DNA from: Bacteroides luti
GTDB lineage: Bacteria > Bacteroidota > Bacteroidia > Bacteroidales > Bacteroidaceae
NCBI RefSeq assembly: GCF_900128905.1
Contig: NZ_FQTV01000002.1
Location: forward strand, 62,001-126,000
DNA: 64,000 nt
Direction of reading: 5' to 3'
The position numbers were made by a program, and so were the translations under genes. The notes under the pieces were generated by a model, which was not told the origin of the DNA, ran no database searches, and saw only the letters and a list, made by a program, of their open reading frames with translations. Shown in pieces: positions 54,304 to 62,689 of the stretch; within the stretch, counting starts at the first letter, position 1; every line of letters starts with the position of its first letter.

Positions 54304-57039
54304 ATGACACACTACAAAAAAGTCTATATTCTCAGCTTGTGCTTCCTGATTATTTCTCCTGTTATATTGATGGCGCAGAAGCTTAACATTCCTTTGCCCG
54401 ATTCTTTGATTACTGTTGGGTATGCTACCGGAAAACTAAGAAATGTTTCTGGCTCTGTGGAAAAAATTACGGAGATACAGATGAATAGGGAACAAATAAC
54501 CACCCCTTTGGATGCTATACGTGGAAGAGTACCCGGATTAACTATTCAGCGCAGTACTAATAGTCCCGCTGCTTTGGATGCTGTGCGGTTACGCGGTACA
54601 ACTTCGTTAAGTAGTGGCAATGATCCGTTGATTATTATAGACGGCGTTTTTGGTGACTTAAGTATGCTTGCTTCTATTTACCCCACTGATATAGAAAGCT
54701 TCACCATATTAAAGGATGCTTCAGAAACTGCACAGTATGGTTCGCGTGGTGCTTCTGGAGTTATAGAAGTGACAACAAAGAAAGGTATTAGTGGTAAGAC
54801 TAGGGTGAGTTATAATAGTAGTTTTGGTATTGCTTCTGTTTATAAGAATTTGAAAATGCTTTCTGCTGATGATTTCCGTAAACTATCTGCAGATCGGAAT
54901 ATTTCTATTCTTGATAAAGGATACAATACAAACTTTGAAAAAGAAATAGAGCAGACCGGATTGCAGCAAAACCAGAATGTTGCTTTCTATGGAGGAACTG
55001 AGGCTTCCAGCTATAGGGTTTCTGTGGGATTTATGAATCGTCAGGGAGTTATTCAAAATGAAGACTTGAAAATTCTGACTTCTAATATGAATATGGCTCA
55101 GGAGGTTTTTGATGGTTTTGTAAAATGCGAATTGGGTATGTTTGGCTCTGTTCAGAAGAATAGGAATTTGTTCGATTATCAAAAGACATTCTATTCAGCA
55201 GCGACTTTTAATCCAACTTTTCCCAATCATAAGAATCCTGAGACAGATTCCTGGGATATGATTACGAATGCCAGTCAGATTACTAATCCGTTAGCATGGA
55301 TGGAGGTGAAAGATAATGAAGCTATTTCACACATCAGTGGTCATGCCCGATTGACATTTCATCTGTCTGATAACTGGAAGCTAGCTGTGTTTGGTGCATA
55401 TACTAATAATATTGTGGAAAATTCTCAATATCTTCCTACTTCAGTCTGGGCACACGGCCAAGCCTATAAAGGTACACGAAAAAAGGAATCGTTACTGGGC
55501 AATATGATGCTGACATACAAAAAGAACTGGAAGAAACATTTTTTTGATGCTTTGGCTTTAGCTGAATTGCAGAAAGAGACGTACACTGGGTTCTATACCA
55601 CCGTAACCAATTTCAGTACGGACAATTTCGGGTATGATAACTTGCAGGCTGGAGCAATCCGTTTGTGGGAAGGGACCAATTCCTATTATGAAGAGCCTCG
55701 TTTGGTTTCGTTTTTAGGGCGTTTTAATTATACATTTGCTGATCGCTATATCTTTACGGTTAATACTCGTACGGATGCCTCTTCTAAATTTGGGGATAAT
55801 CATAAATGGGGATTCTTTCCTTCTTTATCAGCAGCCTGGGTAGTGAGTGAAGAGAAGTTTATGAAGCGTTTTTCCTGGATCAATAATCTGAAGTTCCGTG
55901 CCGGATATGGTTTGGCAGGAAATCAGAGCGGGATAGATTCGTACACAACAATGAATTTGGTAAAGCCTAATGGAGTTATACCTATAGGAGCTTCTTCTGT
56001 AGTATCATTGGGAGATATACGAAATACAAATCCGAATCTGAAATGGGAGGTGAAACTTACTTTCAACGCAGGCATTGATGTAGCTTTGTTAGATAATCGT
56101 TTGTTGCTATCGGCTAATTATTATACATCGAAGACAAAGGATATGCTCTATCTTTATAATGTAAGTGTACCTCCTTTTACTTACAATACATTACTGGCAA
56201 ATATTGGTTCTATGCGAAACAGTGGTACCGAAATTGCAATTGGAGTTACGCCTTTAAAAGCTAAAGATATGGAACTAAATATCAATGCTAATATTACTTT
56301 CCAGCAAAACAAATTACTGACTTTGAACGGTTATTATAATGGTGAAACTATATCCGGTCCAAAGTATAAGAGTCTGGCAAGTTTGAATGGAGCCGGTTTT
56401 CATGGAGGGTATAATCACATAGTGTATCAGGTAGTGGGTCAACCCTTGGGTGTGTTTTATCTGCCCCATACAACAGGACTTATTACAAATAGCAGTGGCG
56501 AATCAGTGTACCAGATTGCAGACTTAAATGGAGGAGGAGTTAGTCTGGAAGATGGAGAAGATCGGTTTGTGGCAGGGCAGGCTGTGCCAAAGGCGCTATT
56601 AGGATCTAACATTAGTTTCCGTTACAAGCGTTGGGATATCTCAATGCAGATTAACGGAGCTTTTGGACACAAGATTTATAACGGAACTTCATTGACTTAT
56701 ATGAATATGAATATTTTCCCAGATTATAATGTAATGAAAGAAGCTCCGCAACGTAATATCAAAGATCAGACAGCAACTGATTATTGGTTGGAACGGGGCG
56801 ATTATATAAATTTTGATTATGTAACGGTTGCATGGAATGTGCCTGTTCAGAAATTGAAGAAGTATATTCAGTCGCTTCGTTTGGCATTTACAGTCAATAA
56901 TCTGGCAACTATTAGCGGATATTCAGGACTATCGCCTATTATTAACAGTTCTACAGTGAATGCTACACTTGGTTTGGACGACAAACGTGGATATCCGTTG
57001 GCGCGGACTTATACTATTGGGTTGAATCTTAATTTTTAA
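54304..57039 (+). CDS. SusC-like TonB-dependent receptor lacking the N-terminal regulatory domain
   Basis: From the ATG at 54304 this is 911 residues, starting MTHYKKVYILSLC. After the signal peptide (ending LMAQ) it goes straight to the plug (about 50-160, PLDAIRGRVPGLTIQRS and PLIIIDGVFGDLSML, then GSRGASGVIEVTTKKG), without the carboxypeptidase-like domain normal in SusC. The large barrel ends with the typical aromatic terminus (GLNLNF). An ATG at 54271 would add 11 residues before the signal peptide and is less likely. It pairs with the next gene as a SusC/SusD complex. No enzyme genes follow, so its ligand may be a glycan or a peptide. Confidence 0.88.
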   Translation: MTHYKKVYILSLCFLIISPVILMAQKLNIPLPDSLITVGYATGKLRNVSGSVEKITEIQMNREQITTPLDAIRGRVPGLTIQRSTNSPAALDAVRLRGTTSLSSGNDPLIIIDGVFGDLSMLASIYPTDIESFTILKDASETAQYGSRGASGVIEVTTKKGISGKTRVSYNSSFGIASVYKNLKMLSADDFRKLSADRNISILDKGYNTNFEKEIEQTGLQQNQNVAFYGGTEASSYRVSVGFMNRQGVIQNEDLKILTSNMNMAQEVFDGFVKCELGMFGSVQKNRNLFDYQKTFYSAATFNPTFPNHKNPETDSWDMITNASQITNPLAWMEVKDNEAISHISGHARLTFHLSDNWKLAVFGAYTNNIVENSQYLPTSVWAHGQAYKGTRKKESLLGNMMLTYKKNWKKHFFDALALAELQKETYTGFYTTVTNFSTDNFGYDNLQAGAIRLWEGTNSYYEEPRLVSFLGRFNYTFADRYIFTVNTRTDASSKFGDNHKWGFFPSLSAAWVVSEEKFMKRFSWINNLKFRAGYGLAGNQSGIDSYTTMNLVKPNGVIPIGASSVVSLGDIRNTNPNLKWEVKLTFNAGIDVALLDNRLLLSANYYTSKTKDMLYLYNVSVPPFTYNTLLANIGSMRNSGTEIAIGVTPLKAKDMELNINANITFQQNKLLTLNGYYNGETISGPKYKSLASLNGAGFHGGYNHIVYQVVGQPLGVFYLPHTTGLITNSSGESVYQIADLNGGGVSLEDGEDRFVAGQAVPKALLGSNISFRYKRWDISMQINGAFGHKIYNGTSLTYMNMNIFPDYNVMKEAPQRNIKDQTATDYWLERGDYINFDYVTVAWNVPVQKLKKYIQSLRLAFTVNNLATISGYSGLSPIINSSTVNATLGLDDKRGYPLARTYTIGLNLNF

Positions 57040-57053
57040 TGGAGGATATTTCA

Positions 57054-58685
57054 ATGAAACGACAGTATATTTACAGATTCCTATGCGTTATCTTGTTAAT
57101 GCTACCTGCTTCGTGTAGTGAATTTCTGAAAGAAGATCCGCGTGACAGACTTTCTGAAGAAGAAGCTTATAAAACATTGGCAGATGTTTATCTCAATAGT
57201 GTGGCTTCATTGTATACGTATGTAGGCGGATATAGTGACAGTCAAGGGTTGCAAGGTACAGGACGAGGCGTTTATGACCTGAATACATTTACTACAGATG
57301 AGGCTATTATGCCCACTCGTGGTGGTGACTGGTATGACGGAGGTTTTTGGCAAGGCTTGTTCTTGCATAAATGGGGAACGGATAATGACGCAATTCAGGC
57401 AACGTGGGAGTATCTCTATAAAGTGGTGAATCTTTGTAATAAGTCTTTGGAGAAAATAGATTCTTTTGCTGAAACACATTCGAATGCAGAGCTACCGGTC
57501 TACAGAGCTGAAGTACGCGCTATGCGTGCTATGTATTATTATTATCTGATGGATTTGTTTGGAAGAGTTCCATTGGTACTGTCTTCTTCAACTCCTATGA
57601 AAGAAGTCGTTCAAAAAGAGCGGAAAGAAATATTCGAATTTGTGGTGAAGGAATTGCAGACGGTTGAGTCTCTATTGGCTGAAGAACGGAGTAATCAGCC
57701 AGGAGATTATTATGGACGTCTCACTCGTCCGGTGATTTATTTCTTACTGGCAAAGCTAGCCTTAAATGCTGAAATTTATACGGATAATAACTGGACTGAT
57801 GGTATACATCCTAACGGAAAATCTATTTATTTTGAGGTGGATGGTAATCGTTTAAATTCCTGGCAAACTACAATAGCTTATTGTAACAAGATTACTGTAG
57901 CGGGGTATCAGCTCGAACCACAATACGAACGTAACTTTGCTGTTTTTAATGAATCATCAGAGGAGAATATATTCACTATTCCAATGAACAAAACAATGTA
58001 CACCAATCAGATGCAATATCTTTTTCGTTCACGTCATTACAATCATGCAAAAGCTTATGGGCTGGGAGGTGAGAATGGCTCGAGTGCTACAATAGAAATA
58101 CTTAATACATTTGGTTATGGTACAAATGATGTAGACCCTCGCTTTGATAAATGTTATTTTGCTGGAATTGTGTATGATTTAAAAGGGAATGTTGTAGCAT
58201 TGGATAATGGAATAGTTTTAGAGTACTTTCCCTGGAAAGTGCTATTGGATGTTTCAAATACTCCTTATGAAAAGACAGCGGGAGCACGTATGAAGAAGTA
58301 TGAAGTTGATGTTACAGCTACGAAAGACGGTAAGTTAATGGAAAATGATATTGTGCTGTTTCGCTATGCCGATGTATTACTAATGAAGAGCGAAGCTAAA
58401 GTTCGTAACGGTGAAAATGGTGATGCAGAATTGAATGAAGTTCGTTACCGCGTTGGCGCATCTGCCAGGGAAGCAACATTAGAAAATCTGTTAGCCGAAA
58501 GACAACTTGAACTAGCTTGGGAAGGATGGAGGCGACAAGACCTGATACGTTTTGGACAGTTTACCCGTGCATATAGTAGTCGTCCGCAACTCCCAAACGA
58601 ACAAAATGGATATACTACTGTATTTCCTATACCTGAGAAAATAATAGGGATGAATCCGCTACTGATTCAGAATGCCGGGTATTGA
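57054..58685 (+). CDS. SusD-like lipoprotein (second pair)
   Basis: From the ATG at 57054 this is 543 residues. A GGAGGA sequence at 57041-57046 lies eight bases upstream, a good Shine-Dalgarno that favours 57054 over the ATG at 57039, which overlaps the susC stop. The lipobox is MLPASC (Cys21). The body is SusD/RagB-like (KVVNLCNKSLEKIDSF, RAMRAMYYYYLMDLFGRVPLV about 160-185, and the C-terminal LLAERQLELAWEGWRRQDLIRFGQF). It should bind ligand above the SusC barrel. The C-terminal ERxxELxxEGxRRxDLIR stretch is diagnostic of the family. The gene ends at a strong terminator. Confidence 0.92.
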   Translation: MKRQYIYRFLCVILLMLPASCSEFLKEDPRDRLSEEEAYKTLADVYLNSVASLYTYVGGYSDSQGLQGTGRGVYDLNTFTTDEAIMPTRGGDWYDGGFWQGLFLHKWGTDNDAIQATWEYLYKVVNLCNKSLEKIDSFAETHSNAELPVYRAEVRAMRAMYYYYLMDLFGRVPLVLSSSTPMKEVVQKERKEIFEFVVKELQTVESLLAEERSNQPGDYYGRLTRPVIYFLLAKLALNAEIYTDNNWTDGIHPNGKSIYFEVDGNRLNSWQTTIAYCNKITVAGYQLEPQYERNFAVFNESSEENIFTIPMNKTMYTNQMQYLFRSRHYNHAKAYGLGGENGSSATIEILNTFGYGTNDVDPRFDKCYFAGIVYDLKGNVVALDNGIVLEYFPWKVLLDVSNTPYEKTAGARMKKYEVDVTATKDGKLMENDIVLFRYADVLLMKSEAKVRNGENGDAELNEVRYRVGASAREATLENLLAERQLELAWEGWRRQDLIRFGQFTRAYSSRPQLPNEQNGYTTVFPIPEKIIGMNPLLIQNAGY

Positions 58686-58740
58686 AAGAAAATGCTCAAT
58701 TCTAAAAATGCTTTCAAAAAAGTGTCTGGTCATTTCTGCT

Positions 58741-58784
58741 AAACAGACTTGAGACTTTACCCAAAACCTCAAGTCTGTTTTTTT
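58741..58784 (+). terminator. Intrinsic terminator of the second susCD pair
   Basis: AAACAGACTTGAG (58741-58753) and CTCAAGTCTGTTT (58768-58780) are perfect 13-base arms followed by TTTTAT. It begins 56 bases after the susD stop. Confidence 0.82.
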
Positions 58785-58785
58785 A

Positions 58786-58939
58786 TATTCAAAGAATTAG
58801 TGATAGGAGTGATAGCAATTATCACTATTTTGAACACTCTATAGGGGGGCAGGGGCATCCTATAGAGTGCCACTACCCCCTCTAATAAAGTTCAAAATAT
58901 GTATTTTCCCTATCACTCCTATCACTAATTCTTTGAATA
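58786..58939. repeat. MITE-like element with 30-bp perfect inverted repeats and nested stems
   Basis: The outer arms (58786-58815 and 58910-58939) are perfectly complementary over 30 bases and contain GTGATAGGAGTGATAG. Inside lie TTTTGAAC (58828-58835) with GTTCAAAA (58890-58897), and CACTCTATAGG (58835-58845) with CCTATAGAGTG (58859-58869). No open frame of useful length is present. This may be a non-autonomous mobile element, a recombination site, or a structured RNA. Confidence 0.7.
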
Positions 58940-58980
58940 GGGGGTCATCTTTTTCTGTAATATTGAAAAAATAGTTTCAT

Positions 58981-59233
58981 CCCTCACTTCCTCACTTTTT
59001 TATCCAATAGACTAAAAAACAACTAATTACGCGGTGATGGATTGATTTCTACCCTCACCAAACCATCACCAAAAGGCATGAACCCTCACCTTTTTGAGTA
59101 CAATCTGCAAATTTCAGACTTAATACGTCTTGAGCAATAATATAGGTTGAGTTTGATCATTTTTTGAATAAAAATAGCTCGAAATAATATACTGTATTTA
59201 AATATTTTACAGAAAAAAGTGATGGAGTGATGG
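58981..59233. repeat. Cluster of GTGA-type short repeats
   Basis: CCCTCACTTCCTCAC (58981-58995), GGTGATGG (59033-59040), ACCCTCACC (59051-59059), ACCATCACC (59062-59070), ACCCTCACC (59082-59090) and GTGATGGAGTGATGG (59219-59233) share a GTGA(T/G)RG core, often in pairs eight bases apart, as in the arms of the neighbouring inverted repeat. They resemble iteron-type protein-binding sites. Confidence 0.5.
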
Positions 59234-59280
59234 TTGATTTTCGTTTTTCTGTAAGATAGTGTAAAAGTGCAATGCAAAAA

Positions 59281-59380
59281 ACATCCCGCCTGTCTTTTTA
59301 AAAACGTAACCGGATGTTGAACAAAGTCCCGCCAGCTTTTTCAAAAACCTGGCGGGATGTTTTCAATTATTCGCCAATGG
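59281..59380. repeat. Degenerate second copy of the CCCGCC hairpin with CCAAT tail
   Basis: ACATCCCGCC (59281-59290) can pair with GGCGGGATGT (59351-59360), while the middle CCCGCCAG (59328-59335) competes for the same right arm. ATTCGCCAATGG follows at 59369-59380. The order and sequence match the composite at 38164-38220. Confidence 0.6.
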
Positions 59381-59549
59381 ATGTCCTTTCCTGGATTGAG
59401 TTTACAGTTTCTGTGGTTATTACTAGAACTGATTTACAATATTTTTCTTATTCCTAAGCCGGCTTGGCATTAAATATTTTATTTCAAAATTCGGTTTACA
59501 TTATTTCAATGGGTAATGTAGACCGGAAGTATTGTTGAGTTATAAGAAC

Positions 59550-60362
59550 CTATTCTTCTATGATGTTTGTGAACTCTTTCCAACCTTCTGCGTTTTTGTA
59601 TGCTTTGGAAGAGCCTTTAGGAACATATAATTTTAACCTGTTTTTATACTTATCAAAGACTGAAGAATTTATTATTGGTGGATTCTGCGCTTTGCAATGT
59701 ACTTCTGATAACCTTTCACAATCTTTCAAAGCTCGTTCACCAATAGAAATGACTCTATTGGGTATCGTTATTGAAGTTAAACTGGAGCAATGCCAAAATG
59801 CACTTTCTCCAATAGATGTAACGCTTTCAGGTATTGTTACGGTAGTTAATTCTGGGCAATATGAAAATGCATCTCTACAAATAGTAGACACGTTATTGCC
59901 TATATTTACTGATTTTAATCCAGTGCAAAGATTGAAAGTTCCCACACCTATTGCTATTGTATTTCGTGGAAGAATTATTGAATTCAATTGTTCTAAATCA
60001 TAGAACATATAATCTGAAACACAATTATTTTCTGTCCCATCGTACTTTTGCCAAATGTAAGGAATTCCACCAGCTACAATGTTAACATCCTCCAAGTTAA
60101 GTTTAATAAGTTTCCCATTTGTCATGTCGCAGTATTCTCCTCCTCCAGTCATTTCACGAATGTATTTAATATCAGTACCATTTATATTACCTGATAATAT
60201 CAGTTCTTCAATTAAGTATTTATCTTTAGATGGTATTAATGTAGACAATGTTCCTGCTTTCTCAATATGAATTGTTCTAGAAACAATCTGGGCTTGTGAA
60301 CTGAAACTCAAAAACTGCCACATTAGTAATTGTAAAAGTATTATAATGTAAAATCGTTTCAT
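59550..60362 (-). CDS. BspA-type leucine-rich-repeat protein (short paralogue)
   Basis: This 270-residue secreted protein has a signal peptide (residues 1-24, ending SQAQ), an N-terminal region shared with the LRR protein at 38877-41054 (IEKAGTLSTLIPSKDKYLIEELILSGNINGTDIKYIREM in pieces), and about four LRR_5 repeats (about 125-225, CPELTTVTIPESVTSIGESAFWHC in pieces). The C-terminal segment (LYVPKGSSKAYKNAEGWKEF) is the usual BspA closing motif. It lacks the InlB-like and tail domains of its larger paralogue. A truncated third copy lies immediately upstream. Confidence 0.85.
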   Translation of the reverse strand: MKRFYIIILLQLLMWQFLSFSSQAQIVSRTIHIEKAGTLSTLIPSKDKYLIEELILSGNINGTDIKYIREMTGGGEYCDMTNGKLIKLNLEDVNIVAGGIPYIWQKYDGTENNCVSDYMFYDLEQLNSIILPRNTIAIGVGTFNLCTGLKSVNIGNNVSTICRDAFSYCPELTTVTIPESVTSIGESAFWHCSSLTSITIPNRVISIGERALKDCERLSEVHCKAQNPPIINSSVFDKYKNRLKLYVPKGSSKAYKNAEGWKEFTNIIEE

Positions 60363-60397
60363 ATAATTATTTATTTCATTTTAAACTAAGCCTCAGT

Positions 60398-60460
60398 TTA
60401 TTCTTCTATGATTCTAGCAAATTCATTCCATTCTTCTGTGTACTTATAATTAGATAAGCA
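60398..60460 (-). pseudogene. C-terminal remnant of a deleted LRR protein gene
   Basis: On the minus strand this reads SNYKYTEEWNEFARIIEE followed by a stop, matching the C-terminus of the adjacent LRR protein (YKNAEGWKEFTNIIEE). No matching upstream sequence is present, so only the last codons of a third BspA-type gene survive, probably after a deletion or recombination between tandem copies. Confidence 0.7.
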
Positions 60461-60811
60461 TCGATAGTGTTATATATAGGTTTTTGCGACTTAATATAAA
60501 TAACAAAGGATAGCTACAAATATGATTCCCTGTAATGCATCATAAAATGTATTTTGTCATTTATCTATGTCCTTCTTTTATAATTGACACAAATATAGAA
60601 AATAAGGTTTGTTTAAAAGAATAAATCCCAACAAATCTCAAAATGTTTCTTTATTTATGGAAGATGAAGATAGCTTTATGCTATTAGGTAACCTAGTAAT
60701 TTATAAACATAATTTTACAGCTGTAAATAGATAAGGAAAGCGGCAGTCTTAATTGTCTAAACTAATGCAAATGAAAATAGGCAATCATTTGATGAATAGC
60801 ATAGATATAAT

Positions 60812-60844
60812 AAATCCCCATAAATCAATGATTTACGGGGATTT
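60812..60844 (-). terminator. Terminator of the GGGtGRT-protein gene
   Basis: AAATCCCCATAAATC (60812-60826) and GATTTACGGGGATTT (60830-60844) form a 15-base stem with one A-C mismatch and a three-base loop. It is followed on the minus strand by ATTATAT. It lies 22 bases beyond the stop at 60866. Confidence 0.7.
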
Positions 60845-60865
60845 TAATATAGTTGATAGCTTAAA

Positions 60866-61876
60866 TTACTTAGCCAAAGCAGTAGCGATATCTACAGCTA
60901 CAGCAACTGTACAACCTACCATTGGGTTGTTACCAATTCCTAAGAATCCCATCATTTCTACGTGAGCAGGAACTGATGAAGAACCAGCGAACTGAGCGTC
61001 AGAGTGCATACGACCCATAGTATCTGTCATACCATAAGAAGCAGGACCTGCAGCCATGTTGTCTGGGTGAAGTGTACGACCTGTACCACCACCAGAAGCT
61101 ACTGAGAAATAGGGTTTACCAGCTAATACACGTTCTTTCTTGTATGTACCTGCAACTGGGTGTTGGAAACGAGTTGGGTTAGTAGAGTTACCAGTGATTG
61201 ATACATCTACGCCTTCTTTCCACATAATAGCTACACCTTCGCGAACATCATCAGCACCGTAGCATTTTACTTTAGCACGAGGACCGTCAGAGTAAGCGAT
61301 TTCGCGAACTACATTCAATTCACCTGTATAGTAGTCAAACTGAGTTTGAACATATGTAAATCCATTGATACGTGAAATGATCTGAGCGGCGTCTTTTCCA
61401 AGACCGTTCAAGATACAACGTAATGGTTCTTTACGTACTTTGTCTGCTTTAGCAGCAATTTTGATTGCACCTTCAGCAGCTGCGAATGATTCGTGTCCAG
61501 CAAGGAATGCGAAACATTTAGTTTCTTCACGAAGCAACATAGCAGCAAGGTTACCGTGACCGATACCAACCAAACGGTCGTCAGCTACAGAACCTGGGAT
61601 ACAGAAAGCTTGCAAACCGATACCGATAGCTTCGGCAGCTTCAGCAGCATTTTTACAACCTTTTTTGATAGCGATAGCAGCACCTACAACGTAAGCCCAT
61701 TTTGCATTTTCAAAACAGATAGGTTGAGTTTCTTCACAAGTCATATAAGGATCAATCCCCGCAGCATCGCAAATTGCGTTAGCTTCTTCAATGTCTTTGA
61801 TGCCGTTAGCGTTCAAAGCTTCAATGATGCCTTTGATACGACGGTCTTGACTTTCAAATTTTACTTCTCTAATCAT
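60866..61876 (-). CDS. GGGtGRT-family protein of unknown function
   Basis: This 336-residue protein contains the family-naming motif GGGTGRT at residues 262-268, within SVASGGGTGRTLHPDNMA. It has nine or so cysteines (for example C36, C47, C54, C74, C92, C121, C154, C205), no signal peptide or membrane helix, and is therefore cytoplasmic. The family, known mainly from anaerobes, has no established activity to my knowledge. An AAGGAGG Shine-Dalgarno (61893-61887, minus strand) lies ten bases before the ATG, stronger than is usual in Bacteroidetes, which suggests abundant expression. It lies 20 bases after the IscU-like gene and is almost certainly co-transcribed with it. Confidence 0.85.
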   Translation of the reverse strand: MIREVKFESQDRRIKGIIEALNANGIKDIEEANAICDAAGIDPYMTCEETQPICFENAKWAYVVGAAIAIKKGCKNAAEAAEAIGIGLQAFCIPGSVADDRLVGIGHGNLAAMLLREETKCFAFLAGHESFAAAEGAIKIAAKADKVRKEPLRCILNGLGKDAAQIISRINGFTYVQTQFDYYTGELNVVREIAYSDGPRAKVKCYGADDVREGVAIMWKEGVDVSITGNSTNPTRFQHPVAGTYKKERVLAGKPYFSVASGGGTGRTLHPDNMAAGPASYGMTDTMGRMHSDAQFAGSSSVPAHVEMMGFLGIGNNPMVGCTVAVAVDIATALAK

Positions 61877-61896
61877 AGTTTCTTTTCCTCCTTATA

Positions 61897-62598
61897 TTAT
61901 TCGTGACGTGGATCAATGTGTTTAACAGCTCCCTGTTCAGCAGTAAAGCGTCCGTATGTTCCGGTTACTTTCTTCAAAGCATCGTTAGCATCAGTTCCCT
62001 TTTTGATTTCGTCCATGAATTTACCCATGTGAACGAATTCGTATCCGCAAATCTCATCGTTCTTATCAAGAGCGATAGTCTTGATGTAACCTTCTGCCAT
62101 TTCAAGGTAACGAGGACCTTTAGCTAAAGTTCCGTAAAGAGTACCTACCTGACTGCGAAGACCTTTACCTAAATCTTCAAGACCTGCACCAATAATCAAA
62201 CCACCTTCAGAGAAAGCTGATTGTGTACGTCCATAAACAATTTGAAGGAAAAGTTCACGCATTGCTGTGTTGATAGCATCACATACAAGGTCTGTGTTCA
62301 AAGCTTCAAGGATAGTTTTTCCTGGAAGAATTTCTGCTGCCATAGCTGCTGAGTGAGTCATACCAGAACAACCAATAGTTTCAACTAAAGCTTCCTGAAT
62401 AACACCTTGCTTAACGTTAAGGGTTAACTTACAAGCACCTTGTTGTGGAGCACACCAACCAACACCATGTGTTAAACCTGAGATGTCTACAATTTCTTTT
62501 GATTTTACCCATTTGCCTTCTTCTGGTATGGGAGCTGGTCCGTGATTTGGACCTTTTTGTACAACACACATGTGTTCTACTTCGTGTGAATAAGTCAT
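61897..62598 (-). CDS. IscU/NifU-like iron-sulfur scaffold protein
   Basis: This 233-residue cytoplasmic protein resembles the NifU/IscU N-terminal scaffold. C56 in APQQGACKLTL aligns with the first scaffold Cys, and C77 in TIGCSGMTHSAAMAAE with the second (as in the IscU TYGCGSAI region). The third scaffold Cys of IscU is not evident at the expected place; C106 or C49 might substitute. The C-terminal about 70 residues (KKGTDANDALKKVTGTYGRF) are additional to IscU. It pairs with the GGGtGRT protein. Whether it builds ordinary clusters or serves only its partner is not known. Confidence 0.8.
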   Translation of the reverse strand: MTYSHEVEHMCVVQKGPNHGPAPIPEEGKWVKSKEIVDISGLTHGVGWCAPQQGACKLTLNVKQGVIQEALVETIGCSGMTHSAAMAAEILPGKTILEALNTDLVCDAINTAMRELFLQIVYGRTQSAFSEGGLIIGAGLEDLGKGLRSQVGTLYGTLAKGPRYLEMAEGYIKTIALDKNDEICGYEFVHMGKFMDEIKKGTDANDALKKVTGTYGRFTAEQGAVKHIDPRHE

Positions 62599-62659
62599 AT
62601 TAGCTCTTTTTTACGTATTAAATAAAAAACTCGTAACCTCGATTTTTTCAAATCGACCG

Positions 62660-62689
62660 CAAAGTTAGTTTTTTTATTCTTTTTAGCAA
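62660..62689 (-). promoter_or_regulatory. Promoter of the IscU-like/GGGtGRT pair
   Basis: On the minus strand, TTG (62689-62687) is spaced 19 bases from TAACTTTG (62667-62660), a full match to the Bacteroidetes consensus. The leader would be about 55 bases and starts with a small hairpin at 62655-62640. Confidence 0.75.

Larger units (their letters stand above)
58686..59549. other. Long gene-free region with inverted-repeat element, GTGA repeats and hairpin repeat
   Basis: These 864 bases hold no credible gene; an ORF on the minus strand (59277-59086) is probably spurious. In order: the terminator of the second susD (58741-58780), a 154-base element with 30-bp perfect inverted repeats (58786-58939), a series of GTGATRG/GTGAGGG repeats (58981-59233), and a hairpin repeat related to the one at 38164 (59281-59380). 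Confidence 0.65.
60363..60865. other. Gene-free stretch with an LRR remnant and a terminator
   Basis: These 503 bases have no intact gene. They hold the tail of a deleted LRR gene (60398-60460), a minus-strand -7 element TATATTTG (60597-60590) and the terminator of the GGGtGRT-protein gene (60812-60844). The -7 element now probably serves the gene at 59550-60362. Confidence 0.5.

Noticed and set aside
59086..59277. Minus-strand open frame in the gap before the LRR gene
   Set aside because: Its sequence is simply the complement of the GTGA repeat region and is low-complexity.
62640..62655. Riboswitch in the leader of the GGGtGRT pair
   Set aside because: Only a 6-bp hairpin is present in about 55 bases; no aptamer-like structure is visible.
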